A stretch of DNA of 64,000 bases from Rhexocercosporidium sp. MPI-PUGE-AT-0058 (lineage: Eukaryota; Ascomycota; Leotiomycetes; Helotiales): contig JAGTJL010000008.1 of assembly GCA_020746875.1 (NCBI GenBank), positions 1,674,001 through 1,738,000 of the forward strand. Direction: 5' to 3'. Shown piece by piece: positions 33,135 to 45,005 of the stretch. Position numbers and translations under genes: made by a program. Position 1 is the stretch's first letter. The number at the start of each line of letters is the position of its first letter. The notes beneath the pieces were generated by a model, which was not told where the DNA came from, searched no databases, and worked only from the letters and a program-made list of their open reading frames with translations.

Positions 33135-35432
33135 ATGGCTCCCGACAGAGGATCAACACACAGTCCCGACTATCAATCTATCTCAACCCCACCTTCGAAC
33201 TCGAATCCAAACTCCCCCGACGAGAACGACGACTACGACGGCGATGACACCCTCGAAGAAGCTCAGCGTCGTCGCAGCGATGCTCGCAGATTCATCACCA
33301 GCCATGCCAGCGAAGGGCAGAACTTCACTCTCCGCGGCATCCTCGTCGGTCTCGGTGTTGGTCTGGTAATCTGCTTCTCTAATATGTACTTTGGGCTCCA
33401 GACAGGATGGATATCCAGCATGAGCATGCCCTCCTCCCTCATCGGCTTCGCCTTCTTCAAGACCTTTGCCAAACATCTCGATCTGCCGTTTACACCTGTG
33501 GAGAATGTTCTGGTGCAGTCCGTGGCTGGATCGATGGGCACGATGCCTCTAGGTTGTGGATTCGTGGGTGTCATGCCAGCGCTGAATTACCTGCTGAAGA
33601 AGGACGAGCAGGGTCCGATATTCTTGTCGTTGTGGAACTTGATACTTTGGGCTCTGGGTCTGGCATTCTTCGGTGTTGTCTTTGCGGTCCCGCTTCGCAG
33701 GCAGGTCATCATACGGGAGAAGTTGAAGTTCCCCTCGGGCACGGCGACTGCGTTGATGATTGGAGTTCTGCACGGAAAGGAGGCTACGGTGGATGGCCCT
33801 ATCAGTCAAACGACTTCACGAGATCCTACATCGCGAGACGAACCCTCACCGGCATATTCAAACACTAGAACTGCGGATGTGGAGGAAGTAAACAAAGGCC
33901 AGTTGAGCAGTTGGAAGTCGAAAGTCAAACTCCTGGCTATATCGTTCGCGATATCTGGTGCATATACTCTTGGGACCTATTTCTTTCCCATCCTGCGGAA
34001 CCTGCCTGTTTTCGGCTTTGCGATGGCTGAGAACTGGCTTTGGACCCTCAATCCGTCTTTGGCTTATGTTGGTCAGGGAATCATTATGGGGCCGGCTACA
34101 ACTACACACATGCTCATTGGGGCTATCGTGGGATGGGGTGTGCTCTCACCACTGGCCAAGCAGCGGGGATGGGCACCTGGCCCTGTTGATGATTGGGAAA
34201 CAGGAAGTAAAGGCTGGATTGTCTGGGTCTCATTGGCCATCATGTTAGCCGACTCGGTTGTTAGTCTGGGATACATTGCTCTACGGCCTGTGGTAATGAA
34301 TGGGGGACAATGGATCGCAGATATTCGTCGACTTGTCAAGAAGAGAGACTGGAAAGGACTACTTGAGATCGGATCCAACAAACCCTCCAGAGGATATGCT
34401 CCTATCAGTGGTGAAGGCGAGGATGTTGCTACTCCCCTCACTGGAAATGGCCCAGGTGCGACTGAACCTGACACGCCTGAAGAAATCAAGGATCTTCCAG
34501 AGCCTGATGCACCTCCGGAGCACTTGGTAAACAATAGCACCTTCATTGTTGGTCTGGTGCTTTCCATCGTTTTTTGCGTTGCAGGTATTCGCATTGTGTT
34601 TGGTGCTCTTGTACCATTATACGCAACTGTTATTGCCGTCTTCATGGCCCTCATTCTCTCCATCATGGGTGTGCGGGCTCTGGGCGAGACAGATCTCAAT
34701 CCCGTCTCCGGTATCAGCAAATTAGCACAACTCTTCTTCGCCCTCATAATACCGCAATCAAACAAGAACTCGGTTCTCATCAACCTCATCGCTGGTGCCG
34801 TCTCAGAAGCTGGTGCCTTGCAAGCAGGGGATCTCATGCAAGATCTCAAAACCGGGCACCTCTTAGGAGCTGCCCCGAATGCTCAGTTCTGGGGCCAGAT
34901 AATCGGAAGTGCAGTCGGCGCCGTTGTGAGCGCTCTCATCTATAAGCTTTATACGAGCGTTTATGAAGTCCCTGGGGATCTATTCCAGGTCCCAACCGGA
35001 TACGTGTGGATCTTCACCGCACGATTGGTGACTGGAAAAGGCTTGCCATATATGGCGTGGCAGTGGGCGTTCGGCGCGGCGGTTATCTTTACTGCTGTAA
35101 CGGCAGTGAGGATCGTCGGCGCGGGCAAGAACTGGCATCCTTATGTTCCCGGGGGGATCGCTGTCGCTGTTGGTAAGTCACTTTCTTCCTTGGCTTTCTG
35201 GTTTTCAGAGCCAGAGTATAGAATAATCGCTAACGGAACAACAGGTATGTACAACGTCCCATCTTTCACACTCGCAAGAGCAGTCGGCGGCTTTGTGAAC
35301 TGGTATTGGAAATCATATAAACGGCGAGAGGAAGCACCCATCGTGGTCCTCGCCAGTGGACTGATTTTAGGGGAGGGAGTTATAAGTATCTTGAATCTAC
35401 TCCTTGCCAGCGCGAGTATTCCGCATTTATAG
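33135..35432 (+). CDS. Oligopeptide transporter (OPT) family membrane protein
   Basis: Two exons, 33135-35172 and 35245-35432. The 72-nt intron (GTAAGT...ACAG) keeps frame, so it could be misread as coding; its removal restores AVAVGMYNVPSFTLARAVGG. The product is 741 residues with roughly 14-16 hydrophobic segments. The first ~65 residues are soluble, with SPDYQSISTPPS. Family marks are NMYFGLQTGWISSMSMPSSLIGF, QSVAGSMGTMPLGCGFVG, EKLKFPSGTATALMIGVLHG and SEAGALQAGDLMQDLKTGHLLGA. They place it nearer the yellow-stripe-like (YSL) than the classical peptide branch. Likely role: proton-coupled uptake of small peptides or metal-chelator complexes at the plasma membrane or an organelle. A soluble loop lies at about 215-260 and another at about 410-460. 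Confidence 0.95.
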   Translation: MAPDRGSTHSPDYQSISTPPSNSNPNSPDENDDYDGDDTLEEAQRRRSDARRFITSHASEGQNFTLRGILVGLGVGLVICFSNMYFGLQTGWISSMSMPSSLIGFAFFKTFAKHLDLPFTPVENVLVQSVAGSMGTMPLGCGFVGVMPALNYLLKKDEQGPIFLSLWNLILWALGLAFFGVVFAVPLRRQVIIREKLKFPSGTATALMIGVLHGKEATVDGPISQTTSRDPTSRDEPSPAYSNTRTADVEEVNKGQLSSWKSKVKLLAISFAISGAYTLGTYFFPILRNLPVFGFAMAENWLWTLNPSLAYVGQGIIMGPATTTHMLIGAIVGWGVLSPLAKQRGWAPGPVDDWETGSKGWIVWVSLAIMLADSVVSLGYIALRPVVMNGGQWIADIRRLVKKRDWKGLLEIGSNKPSRGYAPISGEGEDVATPLTGNGPGATEPDTPEEIKDLPEPDAPPEHLVNNSTFIVGLVLSIVFCVAGIRIVFGALVPLYATVIAVFMALILSIMGVRALGETDLNPVSGISKLAQLFFALIIPQSNKNSVLINLIAGAVSEAGALQAGDLMQDLKTGHLLGAAPNAQFWGQIIGSAVGAVVSALIYKLYTSVYEVPGDLFQVPTGYVWIFTARLVTGKGLPYMAWQWAFGAAVIFTAVTAVRIVGAGKNWHPYVPGGIAVAVGKSLSSLAFWFSEPEYRIIANGTTGMYNVPSFTLARAVGGFVNWYWKSYKRREEAPIVVLASGLILGEGVISILNLLLASASIPHL

Positions 35433-36931
35433 TTGAAGATCTCTTAACATATACTCACCACCATCTATAAAAGTAAATAGAGCAAATTTCACGAATTTTG
35501 ATTCCCATCTCGGTTTCTATCCTCACGCCCGTGTACAGTAAAGCTCTAAATATAGTCGGTCAGATCACTAGCCAACCAAGGCTTCGAATCTAAACCGCCG
35601 AGTTCATCCCATCCCCTCTCATCCTCATCCGTGTCTAGCTCCAAACCAACGCTGCAAAGGAAACCACTCATCAATTCCACGAGTCAGCTCCCCAAGCACC
35701 ACTATCTCTAAGAACCTTTCATTGCACATCGCACTTTTTAGCGGAACAGACTACAGTATACTACCCAACTCAATGCTCACCGTTCACCCAGCCTTGCTGC
35801 TCTACTACTTCACCACAAGGTAAGCCGTCTCGCTGTCCGCCAAAAACTCTAACGTCCGTCCGTATCTTAGCTTAGAATTCGCGATCTTGGCTCTTGCACC
35901 TTGCACTTGCACCTTGCACCTTGCATTTACACTTGCCTTGTCTCTTGACCTTGACCTTGCTAAGTTACTAACTAGATTACAAACCAACTAACTAGCCAAA
36001 GTGTTGACAGGCGCGTGCCCTTATTTTAGACTCGGTGTACTAGTTGAACTATCTTAAGTGTGCATGGATGGAGGGCATGATAGGTTTTTGTTTTTGTTGC
36101 TCGTCGCACTTTTTAGGGTGCGTTGATTCTTTGAGTTTTTGAGTCTCGGGTGTTGATTGCGTTTGTGTATCTAGTTTTGTTGCTCATCGCAGTTCTTAGG
36201 GTGCTTTGAGTCTAGAAGTCCTTTAATATTAGGTGTGAATTGCGTTGGTTTGTTCAACTCCGTTGCTCGTCGCGCTCTCTAGACTGGGCTCTGGGAGGCG
36301 ACTGTGAAGAGGTGGGAGGTACCGAACTGAGGATGAACTAATTATGTGTGTAGTAAGTAGGCTTGGGGAGCGGAGGGGAGGTTGTGTTTCTGCTAGCGGA
36401 GGGAGATTGGGAGGTTGTAGATATGCCGATCTGGGTGTTGTGATTATTTGAAGTGAGTTTTGGGTGGCAGTAAGTGCAATCCTGGCCATTTACAAAGTAT
36501 CACTGTTTCTGCTGCTGTTGATGATGTATCCTCAGTCTGAAGTTGAGTTGTTCGGCTCATCCGGCTCGGTTTACGTTTGTTTCGCTAGAACTGGGATAGG
36601 CCCGGATCCGAAGGGAGGCCGGTCAAGTTGAAGTCGAGGTTAGAATAGTTGCGAGCCTTATTTAAGTTCATGGTCTATGGACTAACAAACTCTCCATGAT
36701 CAATTCCGGCTTAAGTATGCATGAATAGCTGAAGCATCGATCGAAACTCAATTTATTGTACAAGGCAACTTAGAACACAACGTCCCCTATTCCATCCCAC
36801 TATTATATCCAGCCCTTCAATCAAATACAGAGGTTCGGAAGCAATGGGTATTATCAAGAATCCCAAACGCCGGACCATGCGAACCGACCAACCGACCGAC
36901 CGACCACCTTCCGCTTCACCGTCCTATACTA
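35433..36931. other. Long gap between converging 3' ends, OPT / Rav1
   Basis: This 1.5 kb stretch is unusually long for two converging 3' ends. It contains a CTTGCAC/CTTGACC-type degenerate repeat at about 35886-35958, an 83-bp tandem repeat (listed separately), and an ACCGACCGACCGACC run at about 36886-36905. I find no gene: the open frames are short and low complexity. Confidence 0.5.
36094..36285. repeat. Imperfect 83-bp tandem repeat, about 2.3 copies
   Basis: The core GTTGCTCGTCGC recurs at 36096, 36179 (one mismatch) and 36262, exactly 83 bp apart each time. Each core is followed by a CTCTCTAG- or TTTTTAGGGTG-like segment, then a G/T-rich arm containing TTGATTGCG or GAATTGCG. The copies are diverged and the third is partial. 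Open frames within it are short. Confidence 0.75.
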
Positions 36932-39900
36932 CTAAAATCCAAAACTATCTAACAGTGAGTTAGACTCGGGCTCCTCGAATACGCTAGGCGGAGGCTTGTG
37001 GCCGCCTGATTTCATGTCAATGGGCAATTTCGACATGGGCATATCCGCGACAACGAGCGATGATCGTCTGCGAAGCATAGAACGTGGGTCGGAGTCGTCA
37101 ATATTCTTGAATAAGGTAGGTGCTGGGAGCAGGAACTCCCAGTTACGAACTTGTGGGTGTTAGTGAAGGGAAATGAAGGGGAATTGTGGTGACATACCTA
37201 GATCCAACGCGAGGAGATCGCAACCCATGCGATCATATAGTCGAGCGTTGTGTAGGACGAATGCCCACTCGACTTTTGGTGTTACTTTTGATGCTCCGCG
37301 AAGTGTTTGGAGGGTTTTTTGCCGGAGCTGGGCGTAGAGAACGACGAGTGCGGGATCGTCGGTCAGGAACAACTTCGAGGACAAGTCTGGTGTCTGCGGT
37401 GTTTCTAGCAGAGTATAGACGGGTGACTATGGACGTCAGCGAAAATTCTCCTGTGGAAATGACACTACCCACAATTAATGCTCTGACAGCCATGTCCCTT
37501 CTATGAAGCATCCAGAATGCCCATGATGCTAACCATCGATTGCCTTCTTGAGCTGCTAATGGTAGTACTTTATCGGTGAGAAGCTCTTTCAAAACTGGTC
37601 CGGCTTCGCCCTCGTATACTCTTGTTACAGCGATTGCCAATTGAAGATCCTTGAGCTGGTTCAATATTACGTTGACAGCGTCTTTGAGGCAGTCTGCGAG
37701 CAGGAAGAACGCTGCTGCATATTCTATAGAAATATCAGGAAAAGTCCGCAATGCCTGTTGACTTCACATACCATATCGATGCTTTCCAAGAAGGGCGTAT
37801 GCATTCTTCATCGCGGCAGTTCTCCACTTTTTATCTTGAAAGTTGTTTGACAGTAGCCTCAGAGTAGCTACCTGTTCTCGGTTCCAGCCTGCCATACGCC
37901 ACAGTCCTTGAAGCACAGTCTTCTTCTTCAGAGCAAGGTAGAACAATGTGCAATCTATAGGATTCTTTAGGTCACTTTTGGTGTACTCGTTGCGAGCTAT
38001 GACTTCGAATTGCGCTCTCTGTGTTCAGGACATCAGCACTTCCTCAAGATACATGTGAACGGAGGCTTACTAGAGCATTGGAGTCTGTCATCCACATGAA
38101 TATGCCACTTTCTCGCGCATGCTCCCACTGCATTTTGCTGTGGAATTGATGCGACACCATATCTGCTAGGATATCTTGGCTGTTGCTGTGATATGCCCAG
38201 TTGATCTCCCGCCATGAAAGGCGAACTTCATTTGCTCGGCCTCGATGCAAAATATGCTGTCGGAAGAAGAGCATGAACCTGGCAGCATTGTCATCCATAG
38301 ATCGCCGCTGCTTTTCAACAATAGCGACGCATTCAACAGCATCGGCTAGATGAATTTGCTCCTGTCTCGAGAGTTGTGGTAATGCAATCTTAGTCAGCTT
38401 CTCGTTGATGGCAGCTGCTACAATTTCCGTCACTGTTTCATCCTCTTCTTCAGCGTCTGAGAAAGCGCCGAAAGACTTTGATCCTTTGCCAACGGCCACG
38501 GAAGAAGATATCACCTATCAAGTTAGCAGTGATCACCGCGAAAACAAGTATGCCTTAGCCTTACATCATTGTTGGTGTAGAACTCTTCCAGATCCATTCC
38601 AAGATGGTTGTCGATGGCGTCTCCTTCGACGTAGTACTTCAAAGTCTTATGCAAAGCAAGGAGCACATGCTGGACCAGAATACTCTTTCCTGCCAAGGTA
38701 CACTGCGCTAAAAATTGGGGGTGATACACTGGTAGAGGTCCGTTGAATCTAGTCACAACTTCAAAGAGATCCCAACCGGGCTTTCGAGCAGGAAGCCCGA
38801 GGCTCATCACCGCAGGAGCAGAATGGTCGACTTCCTTATCATAGACAAAGACTTGGTTGCCAGCACCGATGATGAGATTCCCACCACCAAGCCACGTAGA
38901 ATCTCCAATGGGATGAGGCGTCAGATCACGAATATTAAATTCTCTAATGGATGCCCAGGCAGGTCCTTTGTTGAGGTAGTCGTAGCGCATTTGTGCTAAG
39001 AGAATGACCCTGAATCGAAAGCCAACAGCAAGGATTGACTGGTCATCCGGGGTTGACGTCCAATCCAGATCTTGGATAGTGTCTTGGGACTCAAAGTTCT
39101 GAGCAAACTCCAGCTGAGCCCCTCGAATATCCCAGATCGTCAACTCAGACCTGCTAGAGTTTACTAGCGCAGCCTTCCGAATCGAGCTTCCGCTTGCTAA
39201 CGAGGGCTCTGATATCCCGGTCGCTACGGAGCAAGTTTGCAACCACTCGACTTTTTTAGCCTCAAGATCAAGCCTAGCAGTCCATGATCGAAGAAGTCCG
39301 GAATGCGTGTACGAAAGAGCGATGTCTCTGGCAAAAGTATCTAAAAATCCCGTCATTACTGGAGGGGAGCCAGCGGGGTCAACCGGTAGGACGTAAGAGA
39401 GGTCGTCTGATTCTCCAAGGTCGAATTGACAGAACTCGCGGATAGAGGGCTCGTGGTGGTCATTCTTCTCGGTAACACTCCCTCCCCAATGTGGCAATCC
39501 TATCTCCCAGACGATTCCTTTCATCTTCGAAGAAATGGTAGCGATGTGAGCTACTGGACCCTCTTTTCTATCCTCCGGTAGTATGAGGATACACAGAGGC
39601 TTACCAGCCAATGTATATTCGCAGCTTGCAATGAGTGTTGCTTTAAGATCCCGCGTGTCCCAGACAGCAATCCTACGATGGTGCAAGAAAATAACGAAGT
39701 TTCCTTTTCTCACCACACAGATTCTATGGATATGCTCCTGCTCTGTGATGAGACTCTGCCTGACTACCGATGCTCCGCCTTCGTGATCCATGTGCTTCCA
39801 AACGATGCTCTCATTACCGTCGGTTCGAGAAACAACTGCTCGTCCGCTAACATTTCGAACAATCTTCTTGATGCTAGCCGAGTGCCCAGTCCACATTGCT

Positions 39901-41231
39901 TTAGGGACCATCCGGTCTTTTCTGGGAGAGGGGTCGAATAGATCGGCCACATTGCTCTCGAAATATTCTATGTTGCCATCGAAATGGTGCACTAGAACGT
40001 TTAGACCTCCCCTTGATTTGTTGCAGAAATTGTGAAACTGTACGTAGCTGGAGTCATCTTGCGCATCATTAGGAAGACCTAGAGATAGTCCTTCTAGATG
40101 TGCAACGTTGAAGATGTTGGTCTTCTGCCGTACTCTACTTCCGACGTTTTCTATGCCCCAGGCAGACATGTTGCCATGTTCATCTAGAACCACACATATT
40201 TCGGGGCTCCGATTTGCGACCTCTATTAGGTGCGAAAGTGCATGATCATCACTACTTTCTCCTCCTTTGGAATGTACAGCATGCTCAGTTGCAAACATGA
40301 AGTCCCGGCCGTCGATTACAAAGGCGAATCGAAGATTCGATTTCTCTGATAGACCGCGAGGCTGTATTGACTCCTCCAGATCAATCTGTCCCCAGAACTG
40401 CAGATGCTGCAAAGCATGGGGATCGGACGCCGCCCATATACGCAGTACGTTGTCTGCACACGTCGTGTAGAGCACATTCTCTATTGTCTGGTCCGCATGG
40501 TATGGTCGCTTCCAATGCATATTCGTAACCGTAGCAGGATGAGGCAGATAGCTCACATCGAACCGTGTATCATCTGACCCAAAGGATAATCTCCTCCATA
40601 TCTTCACAAGGCGATCATATTTCCCAGTCGAGGCAATGTATGCTGAATCATAGGAGAAACTGGCAAACTTGACTGGGTTCGCCAGCTCTTTTGTCCAAAC
40701 GGTCGTAGGTGTGTCCGCAGTCGCGAACAGTGTAAGCCAGGAACCCCCGACCAGCAATTCCTCTGCTACACCCCATGATAATGTCGTCGCAGATCCTCCC
40801 GCAGGTTCGTCGAGGGCAAAAGTATGTTGTAAAGACCACTAAAACGAATCAGCCATTGAAACAAGTGTCCTCGCTGTGGTCGCGGCTTCTGACCTTCAGC
40901 GCATCTTCTCCCTGCCCGTAAGGCTTGTACACGCGGATATTAGGTCCAGCACATGTTGCTATCTTTCCAGAAGCCTCGTCGATGGCTATTGCTTCAAGAT
41001 GGTCTTCGTCGTCATCGTAAATGGTCTGCAGGATCGAGTCTGGCCCAGTAAGTACTACAAAGGCATTTCCGGTGATGTACGCCTGTGAGAGGTTATGGTG
41101 TTAGATTTGTTCAAGAACAGTATATTGATTGGTTTATTGCGTCTGCTTACGATCAGTTGTCTGCCATCCCAATAACCCGTACAGACAGCTTGGAGCTTGG
41201 CCCGTGGCTCTCCAGGAAGCACGGCTCGCAT
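36932..41231 (-). CDS. rav1: Rav1, large subunit of the RAVE complex (V-ATPase assembly)
   Basis: Eight exons: 41231-41151, 41082-40894, 40838-38565, 38514-38071, 38018-37772, 37723-37473, 37426-37198 and 37149-36932. They sum to 1310 residues. It starts MRAVLPGEPRAKLQA, the conserved N-terminus; an in-frame ATG eight codons upstream is less likely. The N-terminal half has WD40-type propeller repeats (VKFASFSYDSAYIASTGKYDRLVKIW and similar). The C-terminal half is the RAVE/Rav1p_C helical domain, with YYVEGDAIDNHLGMDLEEF, FLRTAMKNAYALLGKHRYEYAAAFFLLADCLKDA-like segments and AITRVYEGE. RAVE reassembles the V1 and Vo sectors of the vacuolar ATPase after glucose changes. The tail ends in a disordered Ser-rich stretch. 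Every splice restores family-typical sequence. Confidence 0.95.
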
Positions 41232-41749
41232 ACTATCAATTAAATGACGCCGCAAATCATGTTTTGGGAATTGTTCGTGGGCAAAGCTTCAATTTGGCCT
41301 CGGTGCCAGGCCAGTGCTCAGGTTTCTTAGAGATGTGAAGTGTCGTTCTGAGATGGAGCTTTCGACGTGGGATGCTCCCGCTGCCTTGCTGGAGCTTTGA
41401 AGTGAGGCTACGATCACGCTAATTTCCAGACGAGGCTGACAGGGGGCAGATTTGTTGATACTGATAGAGCATCAAGAGAAAGTTGAAGATTACTTGCGTT
41501 CAAAGGCGATGCATCATAGTCTCCATTTAGAAAACTCGGTCGTCAAATTAATCTGCAACCGTATCATATATTTACAGAGGAAGATAAGCTCCCCTTATCA
41601 TTCATAATTCCTCACAACTCCCATTCGTTGGAACCAGAACGCCCATCTCCCCCACCCTTATGGTCAATAGGACCAAGTATCCAATCACTACCTCAAACAG
41701 AACGCCACGCTTTGAAGAAACGCTCAAAATCCACAACTCCCCAATATCA
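41232..41749. other. Intergenic region between rav1 and sfi1
   Basis: This 518-bp stretch holds the rav1 promoter and the sfi1 3' region. No gene, repeat or RNA is recognisable. Confidence 0.45.
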
Positions 41750-44700
41750 TCACCGTCCTTGCTCTTGGTCGTTATTCGTACTGCTCTCAGGGATGTCGGC
41801 AAAGCCTCCGTCAGTGCCCAGTGTGCTTCGAGCCAATGGTCTTCGAAGAGACGGAGCACCTCCAGACCACTGTGCTCGCAGTTGTCGTTCAAAAGGTGTT
41901 GACAGAGGCGCTTTGGGGGTCGTAGAGAACCTAGCAGCCACTGCCATTACTCTCTCTGATCTTTTCGACGGTGTGCTCAAGTACCCTGGAATGGGTGTTG
42001 ACACCGCGCCGGCCTCATCTAGCCCTTTCGCCCAATCATCCATTTCAACATCTTCCCCGAAATCAGACCAGGCTCCAACCTTTGCTATTGTACCAAGTTG
42101 ACTCGATTCTGCGAACACAACCTTCTTTACTGGCCGCTTCTGGATTGTCTTCTGACGCCAATACGAGAAGATCTTCCTGAAATTCTTCTTTGCATTCTTC
42201 TCGTGGATGTTCTCAGCGTAGTTGACTTGAGCCTTGATTTTGAGTGCCTGGAGGCTCCATTGCTTTATGGCTCGACTTTCTTGGTTCTCCTGGTAAGTGA
42301 GGACTGCCTCTGTGTCCAGAGCCAGAACAGCGTTCGACCGATTTTTCCACGTTGTAAAATGCTTTTTCAATACTTGTTCTTGCCACAAGATATCGAGTTC
42401 AGCAAGCTCCTCTGCACGAGCTCTCCAACGGTCGAAGCATTCCATTCCAAGAATGACAATTTTGTTTCCACTGACTTCAGCTGCCTGTGATTGAAGTTTC
42501 AGCGTACGCCTTGCCTGGTCTCGCCAATTTTGAAGAACGCCTCTAGCCAGATTCACCTTGACCGTTCTCTTGACATGGGCAAAGGCAGCCTTCCGCTTCT
42601 CTCGTTTAGACTTCTCCGTAGAGGCTTTCCATTGCCCGATGGCCTTCGTGAGAACAAGATAATAGTTGGCATCCTGTGATCGTCTTTCTAGCTCTTTGAG
42701 GTGTTGAGCTTGTGTAGTCCATTTTGTGACCAGGTCTCTCAAGAGTCGCGGATCGTGATACTCCACAGCTACAGTCTCGAGCCTCCTTTTCGATTCTGAC
42801 CGAAACGCCCAAGTATGTAGAACGTCCGTTTGTGTCTTCCGAGTAATAAGTGATCGAGCCAAGCCTTCCTGCTCCCATCTCCGCTCCCTAACAACCTCCA
42901 TTTTTTGCTTCCAAAGCTCATAAATGGCTCGACGCCGCCTGTGCTGCTGCTCCCGCCGAAACGAGATCTCTGTGTCGCGAAGATGCAACTTAGAGAAAGC
43001 CTCGGCCACAACACGCCGATCGATACGACCAACCACTATTGTGGACCGAAATTTGTAACGCCATATAGTCAAGGCCTCCCTGAGTATCTTTATCCGGTCT
43101 AGTGTCGCGGCCGCTCGTTCCTGGCGAGCACGGTGCTTCCAGATTCCGAATACGTCTCGAAGTGTTCCTATGGCTACTTTAGCCTGCACCCTCAATCTTG
43201 CTGGGATCATTTGTGTTTCTTGGCGCCACTTTAGTAGCGGACCACGAAGAGTCTGTTTATGATAATGTGTAACGGCTTCCTGGTCATGGCGGTGTTGGAT
43301 CTCTATCTTAGTCTTCCAGAGTCTCCATGCACCCCACGCCAAATCAAGCTGGCGTAATTCATCAGCTGAACGGCGACCCTCCCAATGGTTGTGCGAAACA
43401 ACAATCCAGCGAAACAACGCTCGCTTTTTGATTGCTTCTGCCCACCGCTTGGCTGCTTTGATGTCCCACAGTCTCCGAACCCATTGCCTGTACACTCTTT
43501 CCACCAGATTCTCCTCATACTTTTGGACTGCGGATGTGCCTTCGTCAATCGAAGACGTGTGATGTCTCCTCCAAATAGCGAAAAATTTCTTGACCACATG
43601 TCGACGGACTTTGAGCTCATTGACAACCGTTATGTCCTTCCAAGCATTGAAGACTCGCGTCCTTATTATATGCCTTCTCGCAACGGCCGTACGGTAGACA
43701 TGAAAGTTGGCATAGTTCAACCAGTGGATAAAGGCTCTCTGCAGAACGTATACATCTCTCAAGACGGATGCCTGTTGCTCGATTTGTGCAAAGAATCTCT
43801 CCTTCTCTGCAGACTTGCGCTTCTGGAGAAACGAAAGGCGCCATGAATCAAAGGCTGACCGAGAAAGTGCCTTTTTATCGTGATTTATCGCTATCAACTC
43901 AAGGCCAACATTGTCCTGTTGGAGGTCATGGGCCCTGTCTCTCCAATTCCGCAACTTCTGCTTTACCAGAGATTGAAGACGGGCTTGGAAAAACAGGGTG
44001 GCTTTGATACCCAGCAAATCTTCAGGTTTGGGCGCAGGCCTATGCACAAGTACTTGGGTCCAATTTGGCACAGCTTCCTCTTCAAACGTAGAGGTAGCAG
44101 CAGTAATTTCGCTATTCGTAAGATCATACTCGGATGCGGGAACTGATAAGGTCGTTGCGGGATGATGATGCTGTCCTTCTTTGCCTTTTGATGATGATCG
44201 CCGCCGAACTCGCATGCTACCATGGGTTGAAACAGATCTACCACGATCTCTGCGCGGCCTCTCCGATTTCGAATTCAGCCAGGCTCCAACATTACGGTTC
44301 GTCTCGTCCTTCTCCAGAACAGAGGGAAGGGCATCGTTTTCTTGGACTGTGAGGGGTATGGGCTTGCCCCGCTTGAAGATCTCCTTCTCAATGAAAACTC
44401 GGGAATGATCCTTGCCAATAGTAGAAAACGAGTTGCGCCGTGTAGTGGGGTGCGATCTGAGATCGATTCCCAAATCCCAAGCTGAGCTTTCGGAGTTGCG
44501 CCTCTGTCGGCGCGCGCTCTTGTCTTCGATCGGGGTTGACTTGTCGCTGATGACGCCATGCTCAAATACAACTTGCGAGTCTTCCAGCTGGCTGGATTCC
44601 TCGTCATCTTCACGATTCTCCTGGTCGAATTCGATCTCGATGCCCATCCTGGCCAGGACCGCCTCGAACTTCTCGTATAAAGTCGCTGGACCCCGTTGTC

Positions 44701-45005
44701 CTCCAATCTTGAACAAAACTCGGGCATATCGATTATCATGGTCGGTATCGATTCCGATTCTAGGGAGTATATCGTAGTACGCGCCGAATAACGCGTTGGT
44801 TGGCAGTCTCTCGCGCTCGGGTAACTTTGGGAAGATCTCTTGCGCCAGGACGACGACATCGTGTAAGATCGCAACGTCTAACATCACGGTTAGAATGGTC
44901 GCGAGAATAGGGGACTATCCAACCTTCATTGCTGTAGTAGGGCTCCACGGCATCTGTGTGAGTATGTCCAGCATTGGATTGCGGAGAGCTTCCTGGTGGA
45001 GGCAT
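41750..45005 (-). CDS. sfi1: Sfi1-like spindle pole body / centrosome repeat protein
   Basis: Two exons, 45005-44924 and 44877-41750, with a 46-nt intron; 1069 residues. The first ~95 residues form an N-terminal domain (AILHDVVVLAQEIFPKLPERERLP, ALFGAYYDILPRIGID), followed by a Ser/Arg-rich disordered part. From about residue 300 to 930 the protein consists of Sfi1-type repeats. Each is a ~23-35-residue helix with a conserved Trp after a hydrophobic pair, as in VFNAWKDI, FFAIWRRHH, VYRQWVRRL, VFGIWKHRA, ALTIWRYKF and HFTTWKNR. Sfi1 repeats bind centrin (Cdc31) and form the half-bridge that controls spindle pole body duplication. The tail (about 950-1069) carries S-P/T-P motifs, potential Cdk sites. 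Confidence 0.9.

Noticed and set aside
34073..34849. A 258-codon frame antisense to the OPT transporter
   Set aside because: Shadow of a transmembrane gene; no domain features of its own.
35173..35244. Reading the OPT segment 35173-35244 as coding, since it keeps frame
   Set aside because: It has a perfect GTAAGT donor and ACAG acceptor and breaks a conserved transmembrane segment. Removing it restores the family sequence.
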